Positions 42,536 to 51,263 of a stretch of 64,000 nucleotides of DNA are shown here, in pieces. Source of the stretch: Phocaeicola massiliensis B84634 = Timone 84634 = DSM 17679 = JCM 13223 (GTDB taxonomy: Bacteria > Bacteroidota > Bacteroidia > Bacteroidales > Bacteroidaceae); NCBI RefSeq assembly GCF_000382445.1, contig NZ_KB905474.1:248001-312000 (forward strand), in the 5' to 3' direction. Position numbers and translations under genes: made by a program. The notes below the pieces were generated by a model. It did not search any database. It worked only from the letters and a program-made list of their open reading frames with translations, and was not told the origin of the DNA. The first letter of the stretch is position 1, and each line of letters begins with the position of its first letter.

Positions 42536-43282
42536 ATGTGCAACGATATGAATATAGATATGCTTTTCTGTATAGTATTGATGGTATTGGGGGCTTTCCT
42601 CATATACTATCCCATCAAAGATGAATCACCTCGGCAAAAACTGAAAAAGCTCGCCGATTCTGTTGCGTCTGATAAAAAGGACATTGATTATCTGATTCAA
42701 CGCTTCAGCTACCTTTTGGATAACATGGCGGCAGACAATGGGAAAGGTTCGGCTCTGAGATGCCAGATTGCCAAATTGGAGGAAGTTGTCAAGGAGTTGA
42801 ACGGCAAACGCAAGGAACTTGAGTTAAACAACCGGTCGATGACGGATGTTAATGACGAATTGAAGCGAAGCAATGCCGAACTTTTAAGGAAGGCTTCTGA
42901 ATTGCGTGATGAGATACAGCAACAGGAAATTAAAATCCAACAGCAGGAAGAATACATCAATTCTGTCCAGAGAGTCAAAGAAGGGCTTGAGATAGCCTTG
43001 GACAACATTCAGGCAGAAGAGGTGCATTATCTCTCACAGCCGATATTCAGCATGAAAATGACGCCTATAGTCAGAAGCAAACTCGAATCTCATGGGATAT
43101 TGTATGTCGGCGACCTGATTCAGCTCAACGAGGAATATCTCATGGAAATCTGGGGTTTAGGACCGGTAGCACTTGAAAGAATAAAGACGAAACTGAACGA
43201 AAACGGTGTGTGGTTCGGTATGGATGTCATACGAATCAACGACCGTTGGTATCGTCGGAAACAAGAATTAACAACGGATTGA
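42536..43282 (+). CDS. Membrane-anchored coiled-coil protein with RNAP alpha-CTD-like domain
   Basis: A 248-residue protein. An N-terminal transmembrane helix (DMLFCIVLMVLGAFLIYYPI) is followed by a long coiled coil (residues about 60-155, for example EEVVKELNGKRKELELNNRS). The C-terminal helix-hairpin-helix module resembles the RNA polymerase alpha C-terminal domain: RSKLESHGILYVGDLIQLNE, then WGLGPVALERIKTKL. Such HhH modules bind DNA. It ends 3 nt before the coupling protein gene, so a DNA-recruiting role at the channel entrance is plausible but unproven. Starts at 42536 or 42548. Confidence 0.7.
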   Translation: MCNDMNIDMLFCIVLMVLGAFLIYYPIKDESPRQKLKKLADSVASDKKDIDYLIQRFSYLLDNMAADNGKGSALRCQIAKLEEVVKELNGKRKELELNNRSMTDVNDELKRSNAELLRKASELRDEIQQQEIKIQQQEEYINSVQRVKEGLEIALDNIQAEEVHYLSQPIFSMKMTPIVRSKLESHGILYVGDLIQLNEEYLMEIWGLGPVALERIKTKLNENGVWFGMDVIRINDRWYRRKQELTTD

Positions 43283-43285
43283 TTC

Positions 43286-45472
43286 ATGGAAGAGAGCAAA
43301 GAATTACAAGGGTTCTACAAGATATTCCGTGCGGTCATCTATATCTCCGTGCTGATGGAGTTCTTCGAGTATGCCATCGACCCTGCCATGCTCGACCACT
43401 GGGGTGGCATACTGATTGATATTCACGGGCGCATCAAGCAGTGGATGATTTACAATGACGGTAATCTTGTGTACAGCAAGATTGCGACGTTCCTGCTTAT
43501 CTGCATCACCTGTATCGGTACGAGGAACAAGAAGCATCTGGAGTTCGATGCCCGGAGACAGGTGTTATATCCGCTAATCAGCGGACTGTTCCTGATTGTG
43601 TTCTCCGTGTGGTTGTACCATCATCCGATGGAAACGAGGCTCTACACGTTGCCACTAAATATCATCTTCTACATGGCGACCACGCTTGTCGGTGTGATAT
43701 TGGTACATATCGCACTGGATAACATCTCGAAGTTCATCAAGGAGGGACTGGGTAAAGACCGGTTCAACTTTGAGAATGAAAGTTTCGAGCAGAGCGAAGA
43801 GAAGGTTGAGAACCAGTATAGCGTGAATATACCGATGCGGTACTATTACAAAGGTAAATTTCGCAAGGGATGGGTGTCGATAAGCAACTGTTTCAGAGGA
43901 ACATGGGTAGTCGGAACTCCGGGCAGCGGTAAGACGTTCAGCATCATAGAACCGTTCATCCGCCAACATAGTGCCAAGGGCTTTGCGATGGTGGTCTATG
44001 ACTACAAATTTCCGACACTTGCCACTAAACTTTACTATCATTACAAGAAAAACCAGAAGCTCGGAAAACTGCCCAAAGGGTGCAAGTTCAACATCATCAA
44101 CTTCGTGGATGTGGAGTACAGCAAACGGGTGAACCCCATTCAGGCAAAGTACATCAATAATCTTGCGGCGGCGAGCGAAACGGCGGAAACCCTGTTGGAA
44201 TCCCTGCAGAAAGGCAAGAAAGAGGGAGGCGGAGGCAGTGACCAGTTCTTTCAGACTTCTGCCGTGAACTTTCTTGCCGCCTGTATCTACTTTTTCGTGA
44301 ACTACGAGCGGGAACCCTACGATGCAAACGGAAAGAAACTATATGCGGAGAAACGGCAAGATCCGCAGACGAAGTTCTGGAAGCCGACGGGTGTCGTTCG
44401 TGACCGTGAGGGTGGCAGCATCGTGGAACCTGCCTATTGGCTGGGAAAATACTCGGATATGCCGCATATCCTTTCATTTCTCAATGAGAGCTACCAGACT
44501 ATTTTTGAGGTACTGGAGACGGACAACGAGGTCGCGCCGTTGCTCGGCCCGTTCCAGACGGCCTTCAAGAACAAGGCAATGGAACAATTAGAGGGTATGA
44601 TTGGTACGCTGCGTGTCTATACCAGCCGTTTGGCCACCAAGGAATCCTACTGGATATTCCACAAGGATGGGGACGACTTCGACCTGAAAGTTAGTGACCC
44701 CAAGTCACCCAGTTATCTGCTGATAGCCAACGATCCGGAAATGGAAAGTATCATCGGAGCGTTGAACGCTCTGATATTGAACCGTCTCGTTACCCGTGTG
44801 AACACCGGGCAGGGGAAGAATATTCCGGTCAGCATCATCGTGGATGAGCTGCCGACACTGTATTTCCACAAGATAGACCGACTGATAGGTACGGCGAGAA
44901 GCAACAAGGTAAGCGTAACGCTGGGTTTTCAGGAGTTGCCGCAGTTGGAGGCTGACTACGGAAAAGTGGGAATGCAAAAAATCATCACGACAGTGGGCAA
45001 CGTGGTAAGCGGTTCAGCTCGCGCAAAAGAGACACTGGAATGGTTGTCGAATGACATTTTCGGCAAGGTAGTACAGGTCAAAAAGGGCGTGACCATCGAC
45101 CGGGATAAGACGAGCATCAATCTCAATGAGAATATGGACAGCCTTGTACCCGCCTCGAAAATTTCGGATATGGCGACGGGATGGATTTGCGGACAGACGG
45201 CCAGGGATTTCGTGAAGACGAAAACCGGTACAGGAGGCTCGATGAACATTCAGGAATCGGAAGAGTTCAAGACTACAAAGTTCTTCTGCAAGACGGATTT
45301 CGATATGAAGGAGATAAAAGCGGAGGAAGCGGCCTATGTACCGCTACCGAAGTTCTACACCTTTAAGTCGAGGGAGGAACGGGAACGCATCTTGTATAAA
45401 AATTTCATACAAGTCGGACAGGATGTAAAAGACATGATAACGGATGTACTGAACAAGCGTGGGGCGAAATAA
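43286..45472 (+). CDS. VirD4-type coupling protein (T4CP), second element
   Basis: A 728-residue coupling ATPase. N-terminal transmembrane segments precede Walker A VVGTPGSGKTFSIIEPF near residue 210, and Walker B VSIIVDELPTLYFHKIDRL is near 515, followed by IGTARSNKVSVTLGFQELPQ. It is clearly related to mobC at 13254-15263 (IATARSNKVAVCLGFQDFSQ) with insertions. It is the last gene of the second tra operon, and a strong terminator follows within 5 nt. No relaxase gene is adjacent. Confidence 0.93.
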   Translation: MEESKELQGFYKIFRAVIYISVLMEFFEYAIDPAMLDHWGGILIDIHGRIKQWMIYNDGNLVYSKIATFLLICITCIGTRNKKHLEFDARRQVLYPLISGLFLIVFSVWLYHHPMETRLYTLPLNIIFYMATTLVGVILVHIALDNISKFIKEGLGKDRFNFENESFEQSEEKVENQYSVNIPMRYYYKGKFRKGWVSISNCFRGTWVVGTPGSGKTFSIIEPFIRQHSAKGFAMVVYDYKFPTLATKLYYHYKKNQKLGKLPKGCKFNIINFVDVEYSKRVNPIQAKYINNLAAASETAETLLESLQKGKKEGGGGSDQFFQTSAVNFLAACIYFFVNYEREPYDANGKKLYAEKRQDPQTKFWKPTGVVRDREGGSIVEPAYWLGKYSDMPHILSFLNESYQTIFEVLETDNEVAPLLGPFQTAFKNKAMEQLEGMIGTLRVYTSRLATKESYWIFHKDGDDFDLKVSDPKSPSYLLIANDPEMESIIGALNALILNRLVTRVNTGQGKNIPVSIIVDELPTLYFHKIDRLIGTARSNKVSVTLGFQELPQLEADYGKVGMQKIITTVGNVVSGSARAKETLEWLSNDIFGKVVQVKKGVTIDRDKTSINLNENMDSLVPASKISDMATGWICGQTARDFVKTKTGTGGSMNIQESEEFKTTKFFCKTDFDMKEIKAEEAAYVPLPKFYTFKSREERERILYKNFIQVGQDVKDMITDVLNKRGAK

Positions 45473-45476
45473 ATCA

Positions 45477-45516
45477 AAATCCCTGCAATAATCACGAAAT
45501 TATTGCAGGGATTTTT
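45477..45516. terminator. Terminator at the end of the second tra operon
   Basis: AAAATCCCTGCAATAAT (45477-45493) pairs with ATTATTGCAGGGATTTTT (45499-45516). The long near-perfect stem has A and T runs at both ends and can act in both directions. It separates the coupling protein gene from the convergent DUF1016 gene. Confidence 0.9.
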
Positions 45517-45579
45517 ATATTCAATTTCAGTTACCCAAAATCTTGTGGGCATAAAGCCGGTTTTACGGACGTAAATGAA

Positions 45580-46800
45580 TTATCTGACAGTTTCCGATTT
45601 GGAATCGTTTTCCGATAGCAGATTTTGTAATTTGTCGATGTCCGGTAGAGTCTTGCGCAGATTCTCCGGCATTTCTTGGGCTGTGCGGTATGTCGCCACG
45701 CCCATAGGCTTATCATAGTCGCGCACCATGATTTCGACAAACTTGCGGTTGGCATCCTGGCATAGGACAATACCGATTGAAGGGTTCTCGTGCGGTTTCT
45801 TGTCGGTCATGTCATACACCGTCAGGTAGCCGCTAAGCTGTCCGAGATAATTCGGGCGGAACTTGCCCCGTTTCAACTCCACGATTACGCTGGCATTCAG
45901 TTCTCTGTTGAAGAATACAAGGTCAGCAAACATTTCTTCTCCGGCAACTATCAGGCGATGCTGACTGTCGATAAAAGTGAAGTCGTTTCCAAAACGGAGA
46001 ATGAACTGCTTGATATTGGTTACGATTTGGTTTTCGATGACCTTTTCGTTCCAGTCCTGTTCGCGTTCTCCCACATTCTCCAGATTAACCATTTCGAGCA
46101 TATACTCATCCTTGAACGCCAATATCGCTTTTACGGCATAAATGGCTTCGGGCAGCACTTGAAGGAAGTTGCTCGGCAAAGATCCGCGATTTGAATAGAT
46201 GTCTTCTTTCAAGTAATTTTTGAGAGAGGATAGCGACCACGCATTTTGAGCGGCACAATGGATATAGAACAACCGTTCCGCGATGTCTTTTGAACGAGTC
46301 AGGATTTCAATATGATGTGAAAAGCTGATCTTGACAAAATCGTCCCAGGTAAATTCGGTATTGACCGGTTGCCCGATAAGTTGCAGCAGTAGATGCTCGT
46401 CAATATCCAATTCGCCCAACGCTGTTGGATGAATTAAAGCCGTACCCTTTTCCGACGAATGGTTTTCCAATTCGCCCAACACTGTTGGACGAATTAAAAA
46501 CGTCCTCCATTCCTCATAGAATGAGCGCATCCGTTTCAACCCCGATTCAGAAAAGCCGTGCAGACCGGGCAACTCCCGTTGAAGGAGCTTTGATATGGTA
46601 GGCAATGCTTTAGTACCCCAACAGCCGATGCGGGAATTTTCAGACACGAATTTCCCCACTCCAAAATACAACGAGAGAGTTTCTTTGTTGACCGCAGCCG
46701 CACTTCTATACCGGCAGCGTTCGATGGCATGTTTGATTATCTCTACTGCCTCTGCATATTGTGTATAATCCGATGGGATAACCTGTTGTTCCATATACAT
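45580..46800 (-). CDS. DUF1016 (YhcG-like) PD-(D/E)XK nuclease family protein
   Basis: A 406-residue protein. The N-terminal DUF1016_N domain (YFGVGKFVSENSRIGCWGTK, then LQRELPGLHGFSESGLKRMR) is followed by a linker with a 20-residue tandem repeat (RPTVLGELENHSSEKGTAL and HPTALGELD). The C-terminal nuclease-like domain has ADLVFFNRELNASVIVELKR, with the D...E-x-K pattern. YhcG-like proteins occur beside defence and mobile genes. It may start at 46800 or 46794. It is likely cargo between the tra and partition regions. Confidence 0.88.
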   Translation of the reverse strand: MYMEQQVIPSDYTQYAEAVEIIKHAIERCRYRSAAAVNKETLSLYFGVGKFVSENSRIGCWGTKALPTISKLLQRELPGLHGFSESGLKRMRSFYEEWRTFLIRPTVLGELENHSSEKGTALIHPTALGELDIDEHLLLQLIGQPVNTEFTWDDFVKISFSHHIEILTRSKDIAERLFYIHCAAQNAWSLSSLKNYLKEDIYSNRGSLPSNFLQVLPEAIYAVKAILAFKDEYMLEMVNLENVGEREQDWNEKVIENQIVTNIKQFILRFGNDFTFIDSQHRLIVAGEEMFADLVFFNRELNASVIVELKRGKFRPNYLGQLSGYLTVYDMTDKKPHENPSIGIVLCQDANRKFVEIMVRDYDKPMGVATYRTAQEMPENLRKTLPDIDKLQNLLSENDSKSETVR

Positions 46801-46814
46801 ACGTTTTTGTGCCG

Positions 46815-46822
46815 CAAAGGTA
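46815..46822 (-). promoter_or_regulatory. TAnnTTTG promoter box of the DUF1016 gene
   Basis: On the minus strand this reads TACCTTTG, and 46814-46823 as a whole reads GTACCTTTGC, which also fits GTAnnTTTGC. It lies only 14 nt upstream of the DUF1016 start at 46800, so the 5' leader would be very short. Confidence 0.55.
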
Positions 46823-46909
46823 CGAAAAATACGGGATATACAGGGCAGAATGCCAACATATTATAGTGCCGCGTGGGTCTTATTCGGTATTTTTAGCGTT
46901 CCGGTGTCT

Positions 46910-47346
46910 TGCACTCGCTTTGCTGCCAATCTACTCACTCAGATGTTCATGCGTCTGGGGCGTGCCGAGAAAGCTGGTAGCGGTGTGGATAAGATTGTGA
47001 GCGGTTGGCAGTCTTTGGGTTGGCCGCTTCCTACTGTAGCCGAGGAAACACGTCCGGACTATGTTGTGCTGACCTTGCAGTTAGGGATGAAAACCCGACA
47101 AGAAAACCCGCAAGAAAACCTCGCAAGCAGGATTTGAGAAAAGAGCAAATCTTGGAGTTCTGTGTTGAGCCGCAATACCTATCTGATATTTTGCAACATT
47201 TAGGATTGAAAGATAGGGAAAATCTTATGGAGGTCTATATCAATCCGATGATTGGTACAGGGGTATTGGAAATGACGGAGCCGGACAATCCCACAAGCCG
47301 TAACAACGGTAAAAGTGGAACAAGGACTTCAAAAGTGAGTTTATAA
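46910..47346 (+). pseudogene. Remnant of an AlbA/HATPase-type ATP-binding regulator
   Basis: The plus-strand reading contains the C-terminal signature LTQMFMRLGRAEKAGSGVDK followed by IVSGWQSLGWPLPTV and YVVLTLQL, as in the Schlafen/AlbA_2-HATPase_c_4 proteins. It then stops near 47137. A neighbouring frame continues the family's C-terminal winged helix (RKEQILEFCVEPQYLSDILQ) to 47346. The switch occurs around 47090-47120 in an AAAACCCGCAAGAAAACC repeat, so a slippage frameshift is likely. There is no N-terminal domain upstream. I call it a decayed, 5'-truncated gene. Confidence 0.6.
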
Positions 47347-47385
47347 TAGGATATTGCGGCTTGGACGCATCCAACCGCACACGAA

Positions 47386-47417
47386 AACACCGCCCACGTA
47401 GAAAAATGGGCGGTGTT
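47386..47417. terminator. Terminator downstream of the 47436 gene
   Basis: AACACCGCCCA (47386-47396) pairs perfectly with TGGGCGGTGTT (47407-47417). On the minus strand the T-rich 3' flank (TTTTCG) makes it a likely terminator for the 48399-47436 gene set. Confidence 0.7.
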
Positions 47418-47435
47418 ATTCGGTCGCTCGCTTAT

Positions 47436-47810
47436 TCAGGCTCGTGTACCGCTTAAAAGTACGGCAAGTTGCCGGTCGCAGAATTTGTCGTATTCCTCTT
47501 TGTCCGTACCGCTTTCGACGGCTCGGTCAATGACATCGCCCAACTCGTCGAAGCATACTTCCTCATTGACGCACTCCGCACCGTTCTCTTTCAGCAGATA
47601 TACCTCATAATAATCGGAGCCGTTGAGTGCGATAACGACATTTCCGGCGTGCAACCGCCCGTTTACTTTAATCCGCAATGCCGGCAAATCCCGGAATACC
47701 GTAGCGACAAAATCGCCGATTCCCCACGACATAAGAATGGGCATGGGTGTAAGTGATACCAATTGTTCTTTGATGGTCTGTGCGATGTGCATTACATACT
47801 CTTTATCCAT
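47436..47810 (-). CDS. Hypothetical protein
   Basis: A 124-residue soluble protein (MDKEYVMHIAQTIKEQLVSL). It has a beta-rich middle (RIKVNGRLHAGNVVIALNGS) and an acidic C-terminus with EVCFDELGDVIDRAVE. No family is recognised. It is the last of three small minus-strand genes (48399 to 47436) with short spacers, in the accessory region between tra and parB. Possibly a host-takeover or anti-defence type small protein; that is inference only. Confidence 0.65.
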   Translation of the reverse strand: MDKEYVMHIAQTIKEQLVSLTPMPILMSWGIGDFVATVFRDLPALRIKVNGRLHAGNVVIALNGSDYYEVYLLKENGAECVNEEVCFDELGDVIDRAVESGTDKEEYDKFCDRQLAVLLSGTRA

Positions 47811-47843
47811 AACTTTGATTTTTAATATGATTATTGATTTATG

Positions 47844-48116
47844 TTAGTTGAACCATTCGGGGTTATCCTCTTTTAATTCCGTGATGAGTTCATCGTCCGG
47901 TAATTTGAGGGTTTTCGCATCGGTGAAAAAGAAAACCTCGTCATATATTTGTTCGGCTTCCTTACTTGCAAAACCTTCGTTTTCGTCCTCGAAACTGCCC
48001 GGATGAAGTGCATCGAGCAGAGCGGTAGAGCCGATAAGTAATTCTTCACCTTCGTTGGATTTCACGATACGGCAGATGTAGATATTGCCGTCAAATTGTA
48101 GTTCTTTCGTTTTCAT
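47844..48116 (-). CDS. Hypothetical acidic protein
   Basis: A 90-residue, strongly acidic protein (MKTKELQFDGNIYICRIVKS) with DALHPGSFEDENEGFASKEA and an acidic tail ELKEDNPEWFN. No signal peptide or membrane segment. Its size and charge are like DNA-mimic or regulatory small proteins of mobile elements, but no family was recognised. It starts 7 nt after the upstream gene and is followed by 47810 after 33 nt. Confidence 0.65.
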   Translation of the reverse strand: MKTKELQFDGNIYICRIVKSNEGEELLIGSTALLDALHPGSFEDENEGFASKEAEQIYDEVFFFTDAKTLKLPDDELITELKEDNPEWFN

Positions 48117-48123
48117 ACATCTG

Positions 48124-48399
48124 TTATCTTAATGGGATGTGTTTCCCGTGAGCCTTGAGGTATTCCATGATGCACTTCGCTTCCTCGTGCGATGCACGGT
48201 TGCGGTCGTCGTAGTTGCGTGTCTCGTCCGCCATGACCACGATACACTCTTTTACCAACCTGTAAAGGCTTTGCTGCAGTGTGGGGTGCATTTCGGGGAT
48301 AGCGGCTGCAAACCGTTTGGGGTTGAAGCCGTAATCGTTCACTGCCCTTTCCCAGTCTTTGGCGAGCTGGTACTCCTTGCTTTCCTTGATGTTGTCCAT
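48124..48399 (-). CDS. Hypothetical helical protein, first gene after leader repeat A
   Basis: A 91-residue protein starting at 48399 (MDNIKESKEYQLAKDWERAV). It is largely helical, with AIPEMHPTLQQSLYRLVKEC and a C-terminal RASHEEAKCIMEYLKAHGKH. No family is assigned. The start was placed at 48399, after an A-rich stretch, because the codons upstream belong to the repeated leader. It is probably translated first in a three-gene unit. Confidence 0.7.
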   Translation of the reverse strand: MDNIKESKEYQLAKDWERAVNDYGFNPKRFAAAIPEMHPTLQQSLYRLVKECIVVMADETRNYDDRNRASHEEAKCIMEYLKAHGKHIPLR

Positions 48400-48660
48400 A
48401 ATCTTGAATTTTAATGATTTGTTTTTTTCTTCCCTCCGTTCGGTTCCTTTCTGTCGGAACCGCTTTGGGATTTTATGGATGCGGTACACGGTTGTCGGTA
48501 CAGCTTCATACGGAAGGCTTTTCCTGCCAATTACTCTTTCTGAGGAAAGGAAGAATTTGCAGGAAATTCACTTTAAGCCGCCGGATCAAGCGCGACGGCC
48601 GACCTTTGCATCTGATAAAACCAAACCGGGGCTGACAGGGGACGAAGCCGGGGAAACGCT
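48400..48660 (-). repeat. Leader-like repeat A (upstream of 48124-48399)
   Basis: On the minus strand this non-coding stretch has two hairpins. One near 48445-48463 (CGGTTCC...GGAACCG) is followed by an A-rich tail leading to the start. Another near 48538-48551 is CTTTC-loop-GAAAG. It aligns along most of its length with repeat B (50578-50840). Shared stretches on the plus strand include ATTACTCTTTC, GGAAAGGAAGAATTT, TCAAGCGCG and TTTGC-TCTG. The remaining 48661-48843 up to the parB stop has no gene I can support. Confidence 0.7.
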
Positions 48661-48843
48661 ATAAAAGGGAAGTTGAAAATGGTAAAAAAGAGAGGAAACG
48701 GAAGCTATGAATGGAAGAAGGGCGGGTGGTGACGGGTTCGTCAGAAAGTTAGAAGAGGTACTTGGGTCCTTTGTCCGGAGCATACAAAAATGAATAGAGG
48801 GCGGATTTCTCCCTCCCCCTATCCGTTATGACAACAACATTTG

Positions 48844-50577
48844 TCAGGCAGCTATTTCTTCCGCTTGCGGTTCGGTCTGTGCTTCCGCTTCGGGTTGCGG
48901 TTCATCGGGTTGTTCCGCTTCCTGCGTGGCTTGTTCCTGCAAAGCGGCTTTCTTTTCCTCGATGCGTTGGTGTCGCTTTTCGTACACTTCATTATATCCG
49001 TCTTGGATATTGGCAAGTTCTTCGGGCATATGCTTTTGAGCGAAGTCAAGCAACAGGGAGGCTGTGGCGTTGTTACCGAATGCGTCCTTGAAATTGGCAA
49101 TCAGATAATCCCTGCGGATAACGGCTTTCTGCTTGGCGGTAAGGTTCTCGATGATGCGCATTTTGTCCTCGCTCGTAAGGTAGTAATAAGAGCCTTTATC
49201 TTCAATTCCCACCTCATTGAAATGCTCTTTGCGGAGTGAGGAGAGCAGGAAGAAATACACCATTTTCTCCTCGTCCTGCCCAAATTTGCGCTCTGACATA
49301 TCGACCTCTAAAATCCGCTTTTTGGTGTCTTCAACGGTCTTTTCGAGGGCAATCTCCTTGTTGCGTTTGTCCTGCTTTTCCAACTTCTCGATAGGTGAAA
49401 GCGGCATTTTGGTTGCCGTACCGTTTGCGGTTGTAGCGGTATTTGCAACATAGCACAGTGTAATGTCGTTGCTCTCAATACGGAGATAGAGGGAGATTTC
49501 TCCTGCTTCGCTTCGGGTGCGGATTGCTTCGCATTTCTCGGTGTAGCCGTTCAATTTCTGCTCGTAATCCTTTACTGCTTCCTCGTATTCCTCGGTGGTA
49601 TCGTAATCCTCTTTTTGAGGAGCTTGGGGGCATTCGGGGTATTTCGTTGCATAGGTTTTAAGACTTTCCACCTCGTAGCCTATAGCGGTAAGTCGGTCGA
49701 CGACGGCTTCATTGTAATTGTAGCTTTCGTGGCAGAGGGGAACGGCAGGGTGCTGTTCCATGAGCCGCATAGCCTTTTCGGTAAGGTGCGATGTGTTCAT
49801 TTCCACAAGACAAGCACGGTTGGCGCAATTTCCGCAACTACCCTCACAGAATAACATCATGTTATTGGTATTGTGGGGACATGAAAGACAAAGGGTTTTG
49901 TCAAATGAATAGCGATTGAGGTCTGCGGTATATTGCCGTTCGATGCTCTGTGCCACCTCGGAGGCTTTCATGCCTCGCCAACTATTGTACTGCACCCCCT
50001 CTTTCAGATGTTGGTCGTACACCTCACGCTGTATCTCTTCCCCATAACGGCAGATTTCACTTGCCACGCTGATTGTGATTTCGTCCTGTTCCAACAGCAC
50101 GGCGATTTCGGGTATCAAGGAAACGAATTTAAGTCGTGTACGGATATACGCTTCCGTCTTGCCGAACTGCACGGTCAAGGATTGGACATCGTGGCGACCG
50201 CTGTCTATGAGTTTTTGGTAGGCATTGGCTTCCTCAATCGGGGTAACATCCTTGCGATGCAGGTTCTCGGTGATTGCCATTTCCTCGGCTGTCTCGTCTG
50301 AAATTTCCATGACGGTAGCCGGAATTTCCGCCAATTCAGCCATGAGGGAAGCACGGTATCTGCGTTCTCCAAAGACAATCTCGAAACGGTTGTCCGCAAT
50401 AGGGCGCACACCGATAGGCTGAAGCACTCCCTGCTGACGGATGCTCTCGGCAAGTTCCGCAAGGCTTGTCTCGTCAAAGTTCTTGCGTGGGTTGTAACTG
50501 CTCGACTGAATGTCTGCCAATGCTACCGATGTGATGTTCTTCTCTACTGCTTGAACTGCTGTTGTTGCCATAATCAT
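48844..50577 (-). CDS. parB: ParB/RepB-family partition protein
   Basis: A 577-residue ParB-like protein (ATG at 50577 or 50571). The N-terminal ParB box is visible: VALADIQSSSYNPRKNFDET, then GVLQPIGVRPI and IVFGERRYRASLMAELAEIP, and MAITENLHRKDVTPIEEANA. An HTH region follows. An unusual Cys cluster (CLSCPHNTNNMMLFCEGSCG, then NCANRAC) lies near residues 235-265. The C-terminus is an acidic, Gln-rich tail. It is longer than typical ParB (about 300). Together with parA at 51264 it should maintain the element, although an RHH gene and leader B lie between them. Confidence 0.9.
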   Translation of the reverse strand: MIMATTAVQAVEKNITSVALADIQSSSYNPRKNFDETSLAELAESIRQQGVLQPIGVRPIADNRFEIVFGERRYRASLMAELAEIPATVMEISDETAEEMAITENLHRKDVTPIEEANAYQKLIDSGRHDVQSLTVQFGKTEAYIRTRLKFVSLIPEIAVLLEQDEITISVASEICRYGEEIQREVYDQHLKEGVQYNSWRGMKASEVAQSIERQYTADLNRYSFDKTLCLSCPHNTNNMMLFCEGSCGNCANRACLVEMNTSHLTEKAMRLMEQHPAVPLCHESYNYNEAVVDRLTAIGYEVESLKTYATKYPECPQAPQKEDYDTTEEYEEAVKDYEQKLNGYTEKCEAIRTRSEAGEISLYLRIESNDITLCYVANTATTANGTATKMPLSPIEKLEKQDKRNKEIALEKTVEDTKKRILEVDMSERKFGQDEEKMVYFFLLSSLRKEHFNEVGIEDKGSYYYLTSEDKMRIIENLTAKQKAVIRRDYLIANFKDAFGNNATASLLLDFAQKHMPEELANIQDGYNEVYEKRHQRIEEKKAALQEQATQEAEQPDEPQPEAEAQTEPQAEEIAA

Positions 50578-50840
50578 AAAATTTAATTGGTTGATATTTG
50601 TTTTGTTATTTTTCCCTCTTTTCGGTTCTTTTTTCTGCCTGAACCGCTTGGGATTTACAGATGCTTCAAGGGACTGACGAACAAGCTATTTTCAACGCTT
50701 TTTCCGGAAAATTACTCTTTCACGGAAAGGAAGAATTTTACGAGAAATGCACTTCAAAGCGATGAAATCAAGCGCGGCAGTCCAAATTTGCGTCTGGAAA
50801 ACCAACCGGCGATGGCAGGAACGAGACCGGACAAGCGGCA
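50578..50840 (-). repeat. Leader-like repeat B (upstream of parB)
   Basis: On the minus strand the hairpin CGGTTC (50645-50650 side) / GAACCG (50625-50630 side) precedes an A-rich leader and the parB ATG. A second hairpin CTTTC-ACG-GAAAG lies near 50727-50739. The order of elements matches repeat A, with sequence changes on both sides of the first stem that keep the pairing. 50841-51001 shows no gene. Confidence 0.7.
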
Positions 50841-51001
50841 AGAGGAATGGATAGAAAGGGGAAATGCAGCATTGCAGCTATAAGAGGCGAATAGAGCAGG
50901 AGAACAGCCAGGGGTATAAACGGGAAAACCGCTACCTTGTGGACATGTGCCATAAGATAGCGGTATGGTATAAAAGTTGATTGGGCGGATTGCCGCCCCG
51001 G

Positions 51002-51256
51002 TTATTTCTCGTGCTTTTCCAAATACTCTTTCATCGCCTCGTTCACAATATTTCGGAGCGACATATTCTTCTTGATAGCGAGGTATTTCATCCGGGTATG
51101 AATACTCTTGTCGATAACAAAATTGCAATGCACGGCAGGTTCTTTTTCCGCTTTGACCGGTGCAGGCTCTTTCTTTTGCGTGGACTTCCCGGTGGATGAC
51201 AGCAAGCCGTCCAGTCCGCTTCTCATGCCGTTTTTCAATGAATCACTTTTGCTCAT
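51002..51256 (-). CDS. Small ribbon-helix-helix-like protein beside parA
   Basis: An 84-residue protein. The N-terminus is basic and disordered (SKSDSLKNGMRSGLDGLLSS). The C-terminal domain HCNFVIDKSIHTRMKYLAIK followed by MSLRNIVNEAMKEYLEKHE is a ribbon-helix-helix DNA-binding pattern, as in DUF3408 and plasmid partition proteins. It starts 7 nt after parA and is surely co-transcribed. It probably binds the centromere-like or operator repeats upstream of parA. Confidence 0.8.
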   Translation of the reverse strand: MSKSDSLKNGMRSGLDGLLSSTGKSTQKKEPAPVKAEKEPAVHCNFVIDKSIHTRMKYLAIKKNMSLRNIVNEAMKEYLEKHEK

Positions 51257-51263
51257 ATCGTCT

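Noticed and set aside
48345-48489. Upstream start at 48489 for the 48124 gene
   Set aside because: Those codons fall inside the repeated leader, which precedes unrelated genes elsewhere and is better explained as non-coding.
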